Assembly: GCF_002211765.1 (NCBI RefSeq)
Contig: NZ_CP022133.1
Location: forward strand, 806,001-870,000
Direction: 5' to 3'
Source of the DNA: Idiomarina piscisalsi
GTDB lineage: Bacteria > Pseudomonadota > Gammaproteobacteria > Enterobacterales > Alteromonadaceae
Length of the DNA: 64,000 nt
The notes below the pieces were generated by a model that was not told where the DNA came from, did no database searches, and was given only the letters and a program-made list of their open reading frames with translations. Positions 19,400 to 28,750 of this stretch are shown here, in pieces; within the stretch, counting starts at the first letter, position 1, and every line of letters begins with the position of its first letter. Made by a program: the position numbers and the translations under genes.

Positions 19400-19450
19400 A
19401 AGATAAAGTGTTAACAAAATAAAATTTAAGAGTGAGAGGCAGAGCCTTTT

Positions 19451-21118
19451 ATGGAAAAGATTTGGCTGAAAAACTATCCAGCGGGTGTTCCGGAAACTAT
19501 TGACCCGGATCATTTTTCTTCGCTGGTTGATATTCTCGAACAGTCCATCGAGAAGTACGGCGAGAAAACCGCATTCGTAAATATGGACTCAGAGATGAGC
19601 TTCAAAGAATTGGGACTGAAATCTCGTGAATTCGCCGCCTACTTGCAAAGTCAGGGTTTGAAAAAAGGCGATGCGGTTGCGGTAATGATGCCAAACCTGT
19701 TGCAGTACCCTGTTGCTTTATTCGGTATTTTGCGCGCCGGCATGTCGGTGGTGAACGTAAACCCTTTATACACGCCACGCGAATTAAAGCATCAGCTGAC
19801 TGACTCTCAGGCAAAAGCTCTGGTTATTTTAGAAAACTTTGCGCACACTTACGCTAAAATAAAAGACGAGGCACCGCTTGATGTGGTTGTGACCACTCAA
19901 ATTGGTGACCAACTACCGTTTCCTAAGCGGTTTATCGTCAACTTTGTGGTTAAGCACATTAAACGAATGGTGCCGTCTCACAACCTTAAAAATACCATTA
20001 GCCTGAATCAGGCAATGGCAAAAGGTGCCCAGACAGAATATCAGCGGCCTGAAGTGACTGGTGACGATATTGCGTTTTTACAATACACCGGCGGAACCAC
20101 TGGCGTAGCAAAAGGTGCTATGTTGTCTCATCGTAATATGGTTGCCAATTTAGAGCAGGTATCTGCATGCATCACGCCAATTATGAGCGATGGTGAAGAA
20201 GTGATTATTACTGCGCTGCCGCTGTACCATATTTTTGCATTAACGGCGAACTGCCTGACCTTTATAAAGCACGGCGGTAAAAACGTGCTAATTACTAACC
20301 CGCGCGACATGCCCAATTTTGTGAAAGAGTTGAATAAGTACCCGTTCTCAATGATTTCAGGGGTTAATACGTTATTTAACGGTCTGCTCAACACCAAAGG
20401 GTTTAAGGACGTTAACTTTTCTAACCTGAAAGTGGCGCTTGGCGGCGGTATGGCGGTACAAAAAGCCGTTGCGGAAGAATGGGAACGGGTCACTAAATCC
20501 CGCCTTCTGGAAGGCTACGGCCTTACCGAGTGCGCTCCGGTTGTTACGGTGAATCCTTATGATATTGAGCACTACACGGGCAGCATCGGCTTACCGGTTC
20601 CTAGTACCGATGTTCGTATTGTTGACCCTGAAACGCGCGAAGAAGTGCCAATGGGTGAGCCAGGTGAACTGGAAGTAAAAGGCCCCCAGGTTATGGTGGG
20701 CTATTTGAACCGCCCTGAAGATACGGCTGAATCTATTAAAGACGGTTGGTTTGCAACCGGCGATATGGCGACGGTTGACGACCGTGGTTACTTTAAAATT
20801 GTCGACCGTAAGAAAGATATGATTTTGGTGTCTGGTTTTAACGTCTATCCGAATGAAATTGAAGACGTGTTGGCAGATCATCCGAAAGTACTCGAGTCTG
20901 CGGCTATTGGCGTACCGCACGAGTCGTCAGGCGAGGTCGTTAAAGTGTTTATTGTGGCAAAAGATAAGTCGTTAACAGAAAGAGAAGTTATCGATTTCTC
21001 GCGCGAGAATATGACTGCTTATAAAGTGCCCAAGCTTGTCGAGTTTCGTGACGAGTTGCCGAAATCGAATGTTGGCAAAATTCTACGTAAAGAGCTGCGT
21101 GACGAGGAAAACTCTTGA
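19451..21118 (+). CDS. fadD: Long-chain fatty acid-CoA ligase
   Basis: Activates exogenous long-chain fatty acids with ATP and CoA at the inner membrane, feeding beta-oxidation. The 555 residues (E. coli 561) carry the AMP-binding loop [14 protein letters not shown] near 211-224, [14 protein letters not shown], the GWFATGDMA motif, and the FACS motif [21 protein letters not shown], with the catalytic Lys in [13 protein letters not shown] FadR-like operator precedes it. The rnd start overlaps its stop, the same fadD-rnd order as in E. coli. Confidence 0.97.
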   Translation: MEKIWLKNYPAGVPETIDPDHFSSLVDILEQSIEKYGEKTAFVNMDSEMSFKELGLKSREFAAYLQSQGLKKGDAVAVMMPNLLQYPVALFGILRAGMSVVNVNPLYTPRELKHQLTDSQAKALVILENFAHTYAKIKDEAPLDVVVTTQIGDQLPFPKRFIVNFVVKHIKRMVPSHNLKNTISLNQAMAKGAQTEYQRPEVTGDDIAFLQYTGGTTGVAKGAMLSHRNMVANLEQVSACITPIMSDGEEVIITALPLYHIFALTANCLTFIKHGGKNVLITNPRDMPNFVKELNKYPFSMISGVNTLFNGLLNTKGFKDVNFSNLKVALGGGMAVQKAVAEEWERVTKSRLLEGYGLTECAPVVTVNPYDIEHYTGSIGLPVPSTDVRIVDPETREEVPMGEPGELEVKGPQVMVGYLNRPEDTAESIKDGWFATGDMATVDDRGYFKIVDRKKDMILVSGFNVYPNEIEDVLADHPKVLESAAIGVPHESSGEVVKVFIVAKDKSLTEREVIDFSRENMTAYKVPKLVEFRDELPKSNVGKILRKELRDEENS

Positions 21119-22284
21119 CGCAGCTTGAACTTCCGGAGTCGGTGCGTCAGTACCGGCTCATCTCTTCTACCGATGAATTAGCCGATTTCTGCTCTAAAGC
21201 TCGTCAGACGGGTTGGTTTGCAATCGACTCTGAGTTTGTGCGAGAACGGACTTTTTACGCGAATCTTGGACTGTTACAGATGCATGCTGGCGGTGACACG
21301 GTTATCGTGGATCCGCTGGCGGATATTAATTTAGCGCCAGTATGGTCGCTCATTTCTTCGGATAGCATTGAAACCGTCTTGCATGCCGGTGGCGAAGACA
21401 TTGAGCTGTTTTTCTATGAAAGTGGCGGTGCTCAACCAAGCCGTGTGTTTGATAGCCAAATAGCTGCCGGGTTTTGTGGTATTGGTGAGTCCATGGGCTA
21501 TGCTCGCTTAGTCAGCGATCTATTTGATAATGTGGAACTCGACAAAAGCCTCTCCCGCACAAACTGGTTAAAACGGCCTTTAAGCCCTGAACAACTGGAT
21601 TACGCTGCCGCTGATGCCAGCTATCTGGCTGTTATGTATCCTTATTTGAAAGCACTTTGCGAAGAAAAGGGCTGTTTGGATATCGTCTACGAAGAATCGG
21701 TACTTCAGGTTCGTAAGCGAACGACTCGCATTCCTGACGATCTCTTATATTTGCAAGTGGGTAATGCCTGGCAACTCAATGATGAGCAGTTAGCGGTTTT
21801 ACAAGAGTTGGCCAGTTGGCGATTCAACAAGGCTAGAAAGAAAAACATTCCATTAGGCTTTATCGCTAAAGACGGCGCATTGTTAGAACTGGCCAGACGC
21901 AAACCCAAATCACAAAGCGATCTAAATCACATTCGTGACTTACCGCCGTTATCAAAAAAGTATTCCGGCAATGAAATGATTACAGTCATTAGAAAAGCCG
22001 AAGAGCAGGCGACTTCTAAATCGCTGAAGCCCTTAAGCCGATTGGACGATATGCCGGGCTACAAGGAGACGTTTAAAGCGATAAAGCAAAAAGTCACCGA
22101 GCTCGCTGAGTCACTTGATGTGCCTGTATCATTAGTGGCATCACGAAAACAAATAAATGACCTGATTAATTTTTTCTGGCAATACTCGCCGCAGCAACAG
22201 GAACGTCTGCCGCAACCAGACTTACTGACGGGTTGGCGAAATGCGGCAATTGGGGCAGAATTACGGGCTATTGTTTCGTTATAG
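21115..22284 (+). CDS. rnd: Ribonuclease D
   Basis: 3'-5' exoribonuclease that trims tRNA precursors and other small RNAs. The 389-residue protein has a DEDD exonuclease domain ([21 protein letters not shown], then [11 protein letters not shown], and [16 protein letters not shown]) followed by an HRDC domain ([22 protein letters not shown]). The start appears to be TTG at 21115, overlapping the fadD stop by 4 bp. Confidence 0.95.
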   Translation: MTQLELPESVRQYRLISSTDELADFCSKARQTGWFAIDSEFVRERTFYANLGLLQMHAGGDTVIVDPLADINLAPVWSLISSDSIETVLHAGGEDIELFFYESGGAQPSRVFDSQIAAGFCGIGESMGYARLVSDLFDNVELDKSLSRTNWLKRPLSPEQLDYAAADASYLAVMYPYLKALCEEKGCLDIVYEESVLQVRKRTTRIPDDLLYLQVGNAWQLNDEQLAVLQELASWRFNKARKKNIPLGFIAKDGALLELARRKPKSQSDLNHIRDLPPLSKKYSGNEMITVIRKAEEQATSKSLKPLSRLDDMPGYKETFKAIKQKVTELAESLDVPVSLVASRKQINDLINFFWQYSPQQQERLPQPDLLTGWRNAAIGAELRAIVSL

Positions 22285-22298
22285 CTTCGGAGACACTT

Positions 22299-22547
22299 AT
22301 GTTGTGCGATGTGTATCGCAGTTCCCGCAAAGCGGATACCTATATTTACCTTCCTCATGGTGAAGATTTCAGTGAATTACCGGATGCGCTTGTGCAAAGC
22401 TTTGGTAAAGCTGAAAAAATATTGACCATAAATTTAACCACTCGTGAACAATTGGCGCGCTTGAGCGTCAAAGAGTTAACTGAACGCCTTGATAACGATG
22501 GTTTTTATCTACAGCTTCCACCTAAGCAAGAGGACATTTCATGTTAA
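22299..22547 (+). CDS. ycgL: YcgL-domain protein
   Basis: Small cytosolic protein of 82 residues with the YcgL domain, whose biochemical function is not established. I chose ATG 22299 (MLCDVYRSSRKADTYIYLPH) because it is the known family start; the open frame reaches back into rnd. The body has the LPDALVQSFGKAEKIL region and ends QLPPKQEDISC. It overlaps mltB by 7 bp. E. coli ycgL lies near minC and ycgN. Confidence 0.92.
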   Translation: MLCDVYRSSRKADTYIYLPHGEDFSELPDALVQSFGKAEKILTINLTTREQLARLSVKELTERLDNDGFYLQLPPKQEDISC

Positions 22548-23533
22548 AAAAAATAGTTAGCCGTGCATTAATTGGAGTTTTGGCCTTGGTCAGCATGAGT
22601 GTCTCTGCGCAGGATGAGAATGTTGAGAAGAAGTTTTCTGACTACGTGGAAGCATTGAAAGACGAAGCCCGAAGTAATGACTATAGCGACGAGACCCTGG
22701 AAAAAGCGTTTGCTAATGTGAAGTATTATCAACGTGCGGTAGAGCTTGATAAAAACCAGCCAGAATTTAAATTGACGTTGGATACTTACTTGCCAAGAGC
22801 GGTTCCAGAGTGGAAAGCCAAAAAGGCGCAAGAAAAATATGAAGAGCATAAAGAGCTGCTTGAAAAAGTAGGCAAAGAATACGGTGTTCAGCCACGCTTT
22901 ATTGTCGCGTTGTGGGGAATTGAAACAAACTTTGGCTCTTATACGGGCGGTTTCGACGTAATTTCCGCGTTGACCACGCTGGCGTTTGATGGACGGCGCG
23001 AAGCGTTTTTCAAAAAGCAACTATGGCACGCGTTAACGATTATCCAGGATGGGCATATTGCCCCGGAAAAAATGCAGGGCTCCTGGGCGGGCGCTATGGG
23101 GCAGACTCAGTTTATGCCAAGCTCGTTTATGAATTACGCGGTCGATTATGATGGTGATGGGCGTAAAGACATTTGGGGGAGCTATCCGGATGTGTTTGCT
23201 TCTGCCGCTAACTATTTGAGCTCGGTGGGCTGGCGCGACGATGTTACCTGGGGCCGCCAAGTGCAACTGCCAGAAGGGTTTGATGCTTCTCTGTCGGGAC
23301 TGGACACGAAGAAAAAGCTAAGCGAATGGGCTGACTTAGGCGTGACGCGATATGATGGCTCAAAGCTTCCGCAGAGAGACGATATTACAGCATCTGTGGT
23401 CATTCCGGATGACAAAGAAGGGCGAGTGTATCTGGCTTATGCAAATTACGATGCGTTAATGCGTTGGAATCGCTCGCATTACTTTGTGGCTGCAGTGGGA
23501 TACTTGTCCGATCGCATCCGCTTTCCTCGGTAG
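22541..23533 (+). CDS. mltB: Lytic murein transglycosylase, MltB family
   Basis: Cleaves the MurNAc-GlcNAc bond of peptidoglycan. The 330 residues start with a signal sequence (MLKKIVSRALIGVLALVSMSVSA) with no lipobox Cys, so it is probably periplasmic rather than lipid-anchored as E. coli MltB is. The catalytic region is ALWGIETNFGSYTGGFDV (Glu), with AGAMGQTQFMPSSFMNYAVDYDGDG downstream and GRVYLAYANYDALMRWNRSHYFV near the end. It overlaps ycgL. Confidence 0.92.
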   Translation: MLKKIVSRALIGVLALVSMSVSAQDENVEKKFSDYVEALKDEARSNDYSDETLEKAFANVKYYQRAVELDKNQPEFKLTLDTYLPRAVPEWKAKKAQEKYEEHKELLEKVGKEYGVQPRFIVALWGIETNFGSYTGGFDVISALTTLAFDGRREAFFKKQLWHALTIIQDGHIAPEKMQGSWAGAMGQTQFMPSSFMNYAVDYDGDGRKDIWGSYPDVFASAANYLSSVGWRDDVTWGRQVQLPEGFDASLSGLDTKKKLSEWADLGVTRYDGSKLPQRDDITASVVIPDDKEGRVYLAYANYDALMRWNRSHYFVAAVGYLSDRIRFPR

Positions 23534-23548
23534 TTATCGAAGCTGCAT

Positions 23549-23992
23549 ATGGGCAGTTTAATGGCTTGGTACGAAAAACCATTGCAGGAGCTGACCACAT
23601 CCGAGTGGGAAGCGCTTTGTGATGGTTGCGGCCAGTGTTGCGTCAACCAACTGATCGATGAGGAAGACAACCTCTACTCTACGGATGTCGCTTGTCAGTT
23701 GCTCGATACCGAGACAGCACGCTGTACCGATTATGCAAACCGAAGTCAGCGTGTGCCTGCCTGTGTTACGTTAACGCCGAAAAACATTGAAGATGTTTAC
23801 TTCATGCCTGCGACTTGCGCGTATCGCTTGAGGGCGCAAGGACAACCTTTGCCCAAATGGCATCCGTTAAAGCATAACGGTAGCAAAGAGCCCATGAAAA
23901 AAGCCGGCTATTGTGTTGCCGGCCAATGCATCAGTGAACGGAAATACAGTGGCGATCTGGAGGACAGAATCGTTACCTGGCCGCTCAACTAA
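23549..23992 (+). CDS. ycgN: YcgN family Cys-cluster protein (UPF0260)
   Basis: 147-residue protein of the YcgN/UPF0260 family, with a Cys-rich motif CDGCGQCCVN near residue 24 and further Cys residues (RCTDYANRSQRVPACVTLTP, ATCAYRLR, GYCVAGQCIS) that suggest metal or iron-sulphur binding. Its function is unknown. The first ATG is at 23549; ATG 23561 (MAWYEKPLQEL) is an equally good start. It lies 15 bp after mltB and converges with dsbB. Confidence 0.92.
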   Translation: MGSLMAWYEKPLQELTTSEWEALCDGCGQCCVNQLIDEEDNLYSTDVACQLLDTETARCTDYANRSQRVPACVTLTPKNIEDVYFMPATCAYRLRAQGQPLPKWHPLKHNGSKEPMKKAGYCVAGQCISERKYSGDLEDRIVTWPLN

Positions 23993-23995
23993 GAT

Positions 23996-24544
23996 CTATT
24001 TATGGTAAAGCACTAAGCCTTTACGCTTTTTAAATAAGCCAATGAAGTGGGCTAGCGTGACAATAACACCTAAGAGCAGTAACCCACCAAATATCCATGT
24101 CATCCAGCCGGGCATTCCCATTCCAAGCCACTGCCAGTCAATATCACCGCATAAGCCTGGTGCAGCAAACAACCCAGGAAACCACTCATGTAGCGGCGCC
24201 CAGCTTGGAAAATTTGGCGCGCTTTCGCATACGGCGAAAAAGGCGTTCTTAGAAGTTTGTAAGTCCCAGTGGTCGTAAGCAATACGCAGCCCTTCAAAGC
24301 TGCTGTATAACCAACCAAATAGCCCTATCCAGCGTAGTAACGCGTAACTTGACCCGATGAGTCCGATAATGGCAGAAAGGGCAATGCCAACAACAGCCAT
24401 GCGCTGATAAACACATTTAACGCAAGGCTCAAGACCTAATACAGCCTGAAAGTACAGTGCGGCTCCTAAAAGTGCGGCACACCCCAGAAAAAGAAGAAGC
24501 CAGGCAAACGGTTTGGTCGGCCACTGACCAATAGACAGCATCAC
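23996..24544 (-). CDS. dsbB: Disulfide bond formation protein DsbB
   Basis: Inner-membrane quinone reductase that reoxidises periplasmic DsbA. The 182-residue protein (E. coli 176) has four hydrophobic helices, the first redox pair in LEPCVKCVYQRMA (Cys41, Cys44), and a second pair in the large periplasmic loop (FFAVCESAPNFPSW and APGLCGDIDWQWLG). It converges with ycgN (3 bp between stops) and is divergent from fadR. Confidence 0.95.
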   Translation of the reverse strand: MMLSIGQWPTKPFAWLLLFLGCAALLGAALYFQAVLGLEPCVKCVYQRMAVVGIALSAIIGLIGSSYALLRWIGLFGWLYSSFEGLRIAYDHWDLQTSKNAFFAVCESAPNFPSWAPLHEWFPGLFAAPGLCGDIDWQWLGMGMPGWMTWIFGGLLLLGVIVTLAHFIGLFKKRKGLVLYHK

Positions 24545-24684
24545 TCTATTCCTTAAGAAAGTGTAAAAACGATGAAACCATACCCAAATGCTTCGTGAAT
24601 GTCGATATAAAGGCAGAAGTTATCTTGTCCGACCTCGTATAAGGCTGCTAGAATCACTCTATCATTCAGCATTTGGGCGGGAAA

Positions 24685-25395
24685 ATGATTATAAAAGCCA
24701 AAAGTCCGGCGGGATTTGCCGAAGAGTATATCGTTAAGTCTATTTGGAACGGGCATTTTGCGCCAGGAACCATTTTACCCGCAGAACGTGAATTATCGGA
24801 GCTAATTGGCGTTACTAGAACGACGTTACGGGAAGTTTTGCAACGCTTGGCTCGTGATGGTTGGTTGACCATTCAACATGGTAAGCCGACGAAAGTGAAT
24901 AATTTCTGGGAAACTTCCGGGTTAAATATACTGGAAACCTTAGCGCGCCTTGATGAAGATGGCATGCCAGAATTGGTTGATCAACTCTTATCTGCCCGTA
25001 CCAATATTAGTGCTATTTATATCCGCGCAGCCATTCGTCATAACCCAGGCCGCGTCATTGAGTTGATAGAAGCAGCGAAAGAGCTTGAGGACGATGAAAA
25101 GAGCTTCGCAGAGTTTGACTATCAGCTAAACCACGACTTAGCCATGGCTTCCGGAAACCCGATTTATGTATTGGTGTTAAACGGATTTAAAGGCCTGTAT
25201 TCACGCATCGGTCAGTACTACTTTTCTTCACCTGAGGCCCGCCAACTGGCACGCGACTATTATGAAAATTTAGTGAACTGCGCTAAAGAGGGTGACTATA
25301 ACGAGTCGGTAAACCTGGTGCGTCGCTATGGCTATGAATCAGCTGAAATATGGCACGGTTTACGAGGCGATATGCCCAATAACCTAGTCGAATAA
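24685..25395 (+). CDS. fadR: Fatty acid metabolism regulator FadR
   Basis: GntR-family regulator that represses fad genes and activates unsaturated fatty acid synthesis; acyl-CoA releases it from DNA. ATG 24685 gives 236 residues (E. coli 239). It has the winged HTH ([61 protein letters not shown]) and a C-terminal acyl-CoA domain ([40 protein letters not shown]). It is divergent from dsbB and followed by a strong terminator. A likely target in this window is fadD. Confidence 0.96.
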   Translation: MIIKAKSPAGFAEEYIVKSIWNGHFAPGTILPAERELSELIGVTRTTLREVLQRLARDGWLTIQHGKPTKVNNFWETSGLNILETLARLDEDGMPELVDQLLSARTNISAIYIRAAIRHNPGRVIELIEAAKELEDDEKSFAEFDYQLNHDLAMASGNPIYVLVLNGFKGLYSRIGQYYFSSPEARQLARDYYENLVNCAKEGDYNESVNLVRRYGYESAEIWHGLRGDMPNNLVE

Positions 25396-25418
25396 AGCGC
25401 CGGAAAGGCGCTTTTTTT
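25395..25418 (+). terminator. Rho-independent terminator after fadR
   Basis: AGCGCC and GGCGCT pair around a GGAAA-type loop, followed by seven T, directly at the fadR stop. Confidence 0.88.
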
Positions 25419-25507
25419 ATGATCTTAATTTTTGCGTTGCTTAGCTATTTACAATTCTATAACCTATTAGCTGATACCGACCTAATAGCCAAAAGGAAGA
25501 TAATAAA

Positions 25508-25957
25508 ATGAAGGGAACAGTATTAGATTTTGACGAGGGCAACCGTAACGGCATTATCTCTGGTGAAGATGGTAACCGTTATACTCTTGATATTTCAGAG
25601 TGGAAAGGAACTCAGTTGCCAAAAGCGGGAACTAAAGTTGACTTTGCGGTTACCGGCGACAAAGCGGAGGCAGTCTATCCGGACTCCGTAACGGCAAATA
25701 GCAGTACGTCTTCGAAGAAAATTGCAGCGGCTGTATTGGCCTTTTTCTTAGGTGCTTTTGGTGCGCATAAATTCTACTTAGGGTATACCAAAGAAGGCGT
25801 CATTATGTTGCTGGTGTTCCTGTTTGGATTTATTCTTTTAGGCTTTCCGTCGATTATTATTGGCATTATTGCGTTCGTCGAATTTATTATTTATATCGTT
25901 AAGCCAGACGACGAGTTCGAGGAAACTTATGTACAGGGGCATCGTCCTTGGTTTTAA
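25508..25957 (+). CDS. TM2-domain protein with N-terminal cold-shock-like (OB) domain
   Basis: 149 residues in two parts. Residues 1-62 (MKGTVLDFDEGNRNGIISGEDGNRY...) resemble the cold-shock-like OB fold that precedes membrane domains in DUF1294-type proteins. Residues 70-135 form a TM2 domain: two hydrophobic helices with AFFLGAFGAHKFYLGYTKEGVIML. The function is unknown; TM2 proteins sit in the inner membrane. AGGAAG precedes ATG. The last codons and stop are part of a 23-bp imperfect tandem duplication. Confidence 0.82.
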   Translation: MKGTVLDFDEGNRNGIISGEDGNRYTLDISEWKGTQLPKAGTKVDFAVTGDKAEAVYPDSVTANSSTSSKKIAAAVLAFFLGAFGAHKFYLGYTKEGVIMLLVFLFGFILLGFPSIIIGIIAFVEFIIYIVKPDDEFEETYVQGHRPWF

Positions 25958-25982
25958 AAGGGCATTGTCCTTGGCTTTAAAA
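25937..25982 (+). repeat. 23-bp imperfect tandem duplication spanning a stop codon
   Basis: Units 25937-25959 and 25960-25982 differ at two of 23 positions. The first unit encodes the last residues (H-R-P-W-F) and stop of the TM2 protein; the second would read H-C-P-W-L-stop in another frame, so it is a remnant copy of the gene end. Confidence 0.85.
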
Positions 25983-25997
25983 TTGAATTTGAACAAT

Positions 25998-26024
25998 AAA
26001 AAAGGCGCCAGAGGCGCCTTTTTG
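25998..26024. terminator. Bidirectional terminator between TM2 gene and sodB
   Basis: GGCGCC-AGA-GGCGCC is flanked by A6 on the left and T5 on the right, so it can serve both converging genes. Confidence 0.88.
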
Positions 26025-26050
26025 TTTTCTATCTGCAAAACTCGGAACTA

Positions 26051-26632
26051 TTAACCTAAGTTTTTGTTCACAAAGTCCCAGTTTACCAGCTTCCAGAATG
26101 CTTCCAGGTAGTTAGGACGAGAGTTGCGATAATCGATGTAGTAGGCGTGTTCCCATACATCGACAGTTAATAGAGCTTCAACACCATCGTGTGCGACTGG
26201 AGTGTCTGCATCATCGGTGTTCAGGATATCAACAGAGCCGTCAGACTTTTTCACTAACCAAGTCCAACCTGAGCCAAAGTTACCTGCTGCGCTTGTGTTG
26301 AATTCTTCTTGGAACTTTTCGAAAGAACCCCATTTGTCATTGATAGCGTCAGCAATAGCGCCAGTTGGAGCGCCGCCGCCATTTGGGCTCAAACAGTTCC
26401 AGTAAAACGTGTGGTTCCAGACTTGAGCAGCGTTATTAAACAAACCACCTTTTTCTGACTTAATGATGTCTTCTAACGACTTGCTTTCAAGGTCAGTACC
26501 TTTGACGGCATCGTTCAGTTTGTTGACGTAAGTCGCGTGGTGCTTGCCATAGTGATACTCTAAAGTCTCTTCTGAGATATGAGGCGCTAATGCGTTTTTC
26601 TCATAAGGAAGAGCGGGTAGTTCAAATGCCAT
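26051..26632 (-). CDS. sodB: Iron superoxide dismutase
   Basis: Cytosolic enzyme converting superoxide to hydrogen peroxide and oxygen. It has 193 residues, the length of E. coli SodB. Metal ligands are in the family positions: the [11 protein letters not shown] helix, [11 protein letters not shown], and [19 protein letters not shown]. Fe rather than Mn is assigned from overall similarity ([18 protein letters not shown]). GGAGAGAGAC precedes ATG. The promoter side contains an 8-bp-arm inverted repeat (26672-26700). Confidence 0.95.
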   Translation of the reverse strand: MAFELPALPYEKNALAPHISEETLEYHYGKHHATYVNKLNDAVKGTDLESKSLEDIIKSEKGGLFNNAAQVWNHTFYWNCLSPNGGGAPTGAIADAINDKWGSFEKFQEEFNTSAAGNFGSGWTWLVKKSDGSVDILNTDDADTPVAHDGVEALLTVDVWEHAYYIDYRNSRPNYLEAFWKLVNWDFVNKNLG

Positions 26633-26671
26633 AGTCTCTCTCCGTAGTTTTTCTTTTAAGGCAACTTAGTA

Positions 26672-26700
26672 TCTGGCGACACGTATTTATAATCGCCAGA
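26672..26700. repeat. Inverted repeat in the sodB-grxD promoter region
   Basis: TCTGGCGA (26672-26679) and TCGCCAGA (26693-26700) form an inverted repeat with 13 bp between arms. The spacer holds a TATAAA-like -10 for the sodB direction, so it could be an operator or a leader hairpin. Confidence 0.5.
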
Positions 26701-26842
26701 AGACGAATTTTATTCTTGTATCTACGTTATATAGGGTTGGTTAGATTGCTTTTCAAGGAAATCTTTCAATTTAGGCAAATCTTTTCTGCTGTGCTAGAAT
26801 ACTTGAGTGTTTTAATCAACCATTATGTAGAGCAGAGGTGTT

Positions 26843-27181
26843 ATGGAAACGGTTGACAGAATTAAGCAACAAATCGAAGAAAATCCCATTTTGTTATACA
26901 TGAAAGGCTCGCCGAAACTGCCAAGCTGTGGCTTTTCGTCACAGGCATCACAGGCTCTTATGGGATGTGGTCAGGCGTTTGCTTATGTGGATATTTTGCA
27001 GAACCCAGACATTCGTGCGGAACTGCCAAAGTACGCAAACTGGCCAACCTTCCCACAGCTTTGGGTTGAAGGTGAATTAGTCGGTGGTTGTGATATTATC
27101 ATTGAGATGTTCCAAAATGGTGAATTGCAGCAGCTGATTACAGAGGTAGCAGAACGCCACCCGGAACCGTCAGCAGAGTAA
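26843..27181 (+). CDS. grxD: Monothiol glutaredoxin, CGFS type
   Basis: Grx4-type protein that binds a [2Fe-2S] cluster with glutathione, and with BolA, in iron-sulphur trafficking. The 112 residues include LYMKGSPKLPSCGFSSQA with the single active Cys of the CGFS motif, the glutathione-binding TFPQLWVEGELVGGCDII, and a polar tail. AGAGGTGTT precedes ATG. A possible -10 (TAGAAT, 26795-26800) lies upstream. E. coli also has grxD close to sodB and rnt. Confidence 0.95.
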   Translation: METVDRIKQQIEENPILLYMKGSPKLPSCGFSSQASQALMGCGQAFAYVDILQNPDIRAELPKYANWPTFPQLWVEGELVGGCDIIIEMFQNGELQQLITEVAERHPEPSAE

Positions 27182-27202
27182 AATAGCTGAACAAATAGTA
27201 AG

Positions 27203-27265
27203 CAATCGGTCAAAAGTTTTGACAGAGCCCTTGTTTTTAACCTGGGCTATCCCCATTACCGATTG
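27203..27265. repeat. Nested inverted repeats in the grxD-peroxiredoxin gap
   Basis: An outer pair CAATCGGT (27203-27210) / ACCGATTG (27258-27265) encloses the palindrome GTCAAAA-G-TTTTGAC (27209-27223) and the pair AGCCC (27226-27230) / GGGCT (27244-27248). Together they could fold into a branched RNA or hold operators. No T-run follows, so a simple terminator is unlikely. Confidence 0.5.
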
Positions 27266-27304
27266 TGAAGGTTTCATTTACTTTAACTGAAATGGAGAGA
27301 ATCA

Positions 27305-27910
27305 ATGTCTGTATTAGTAGGTCGTAAAGCACCTGATTTTACTGCAGCAGCGGTACTTGGCTCAGGTGAAATTGTTGAAGATTTCAAATTGTCTGACCAT
27401 ATCAAAGGCAAAAAAGCAGTTATTTTCTTCTACCCATTGGACTTCACTTTCGTATGTCCTTCTGAGCTAATCGCTTTTGACAAGCGTTTAGAAGAATTCA
27501 ATAAGCGTGGCGTAGAAGTTATCGGTGTTTCTATCGATTCTCAGTTCACGCACAACGCATGGCGTAACACCTCAACTGACGACGGTGGTATCGGTCAGGT
27601 GAAATACCCATTGGTTGCTGACGTACGTCACAGCATCTGTAAAGCGTATGACGTTGAGCACCCAGAAGCAGGCGTTGCGTTCCGTGGTTCATTCCTGATC
27701 GACGAAGACGGTATGGTTCGTCACCAAGTTGTTAACGACTTACCATTAGGTCGTAACATCGACGAAATGCTGCGTATGGTTGACGCATTGAACTTCCACC
27801 AGAAGCACGGTGAAGTTTGCCCAGCAGGTTGGGAAGAAGGTAAAGAAGGCATGAAAGACAACCCTGAAGGTGTTGCTTCTTACCTGTCTAAAAACGCTGA
27901 CAAACTATAA
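27305..27910 (+). CDS. Typical 2-Cys peroxiredoxin (AhpC/TSA family)
   Basis: Thiol peroxidase that reduces hydrogen peroxide and organic peroxides. Of 201 residues, the peroxidatic Cys51 is in DFTFVCPSELIAF and the resolving Cys (about 172) in GEVCPAGW. A GGIG loop and a C-terminal Y-L helix, the features linked to easily overoxidised peroxiredoxins, are present. Whether AhpF or thioredoxin reduces it is not shown here; no ahpF is adjacent. Codons look highly biased, suggesting strong expression. GGAGAGAATCA precedes ATG. Confidence 0.94.
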   Translation: MSVLVGRKAPDFTAAAVLGSGEIVEDFKLSDHIKGKKAVIFFYPLDFTFVCPSELIAFDKRLEEFNKRGVEVIGVSIDSQFTHNAWRNTSTDDGGIGQVKYPLVADVRHSICKAYDVEHPEAGVAFRGSFLIDEDGMVRHQVVNDLPLGRNIDEMLRMVDALNFHQKHGEVCPAGWEEGKEGMKDNPEGVASYLSKNADKL

Positions 27911-27925
27911 GCGTTTAATGATAGT

Positions 27926-27957
27926 AAAAAAGTCGCTCCTCGGAGCGACTTTTTTGT
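27926..27957 (+). terminator. Rho-independent terminator after the peroxiredoxin gene
   Basis: AAGTCGCTCC and GGAGCGACTT form a 10-bp stem followed by T5-G-T4; A-rich sequence on the other side may also serve rnt. Confidence 0.9.
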
Positions 27958-27972
27958 TTTGTGTTTCTAAAG

Positions 27973-28611
27973 TTAGTCATTAGAAGCCAGTGGCCAGCCA
28001 CCTAAATCTCTCCAACGGTTGACCATCCAGCAGAATAACTCCGCCGTACGCTCTGTGTCATAAAGAGCGGAGTGCGCTTGTTTCCCATCAAACTCAATTC
28101 CGGCAGCCTGGCAAGCTTTTATCAGTACCGTTTGCCCCAGTGTCAAAGCCGCTAATGACGTAGTGTCAAAGCTTACAAAGGGGTGAAACGGATTACGTTT
28201 TAAATTGGCTCGCTCAGCCGCAGCCATGACAAAACTATGGTCAAAATTCGAATTATGACCGACCAGAACTGAGCGCTGACAACCTGCTGCTTTTTGTGCT
28301 TTTCTAATGGGTTTAAACAGTTCGCGTAATGCTTCTGACTCTGCGACTGCGCCGCGCAGGGGGCTATCGGGATCAATGCCGTTAAAATCGATAGCCGCTT
28401 GTTCTATGTTGGCGCCTTCAAAAGGTTCGACGTTATAATGCACTGAATCAACCGGCTTTAACGTACCGTCGCTGTCAAAGTCCAGCAGTACCGCCGCTAT
28501 TTCTAAAAGGGCGTCTGTTTTTGCGTTAAAACCCGCTGTTTCGACGTCAACAACGACCGGCATATAGCCACGAAACCGTTTCTTCATTAGCGACTCAGAA
28601 GTGTCAGACAT
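27973..28611 (-). CDS. rnt: Ribonuclease T
   Basis: DEDD-family 3'-5' exoribonuclease that finishes tRNA and 23S rRNA 3' ends and turns over tRNA-CCA. The 212 residues (E. coli 215) carry VVDVETAGF (Exo I), [12 protein letters not shown] (Exo II) and [14 protein letters not shown] (Exo III). It is divergent from motY, the same neighbour pair as in Vibrio. Confidence 0.95.
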   Translation of the reverse strand: MSDTSESLMKKRFRGYMPVVVDVETAGFNAKTDALLEIAAVLLDFDSDGTLKPVDSVHYNVEPFEGANIEQAAIDFNGIDPDSPLRGAVAESEALRELFKPIRKAQKAAGCQRSVLVGHNSNFDHSFVMAAAERANLKRNPFHPFVSFDTTSLAALTLGQTVLIKACQAAGIEFDGKQAHSALYDTERTAELFCWMVNRWRDLGGWPLASND

Positions 28612-28692
28612 AAAGACCTTTTCGTTATTTAAGTGGTTATCTCAATTGGGTCTATTATGCCAAAGATATATCGATAATGCTGAGAGAAACGC

Positions 28693-28719
28693 TAAAGCGC
28701 GGCGAATAAATGCCGATAA
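28693..28719 (+). promoter_or_regulatory. Sigma-28 (FliA) flagellar promoter of motY
   Basis: TAAA (28693-28696), a 15-bp spacer and GCCGATAA (28712-28719) match the FliA consensus TAAA-N15-GCCGATAA exactly. It lies 31 bp before the motY start. Confidence 0.88.
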
Positions 28720-28750
28720 AAGCGTATTCGAACTTTGAACCGGAGTGCCT

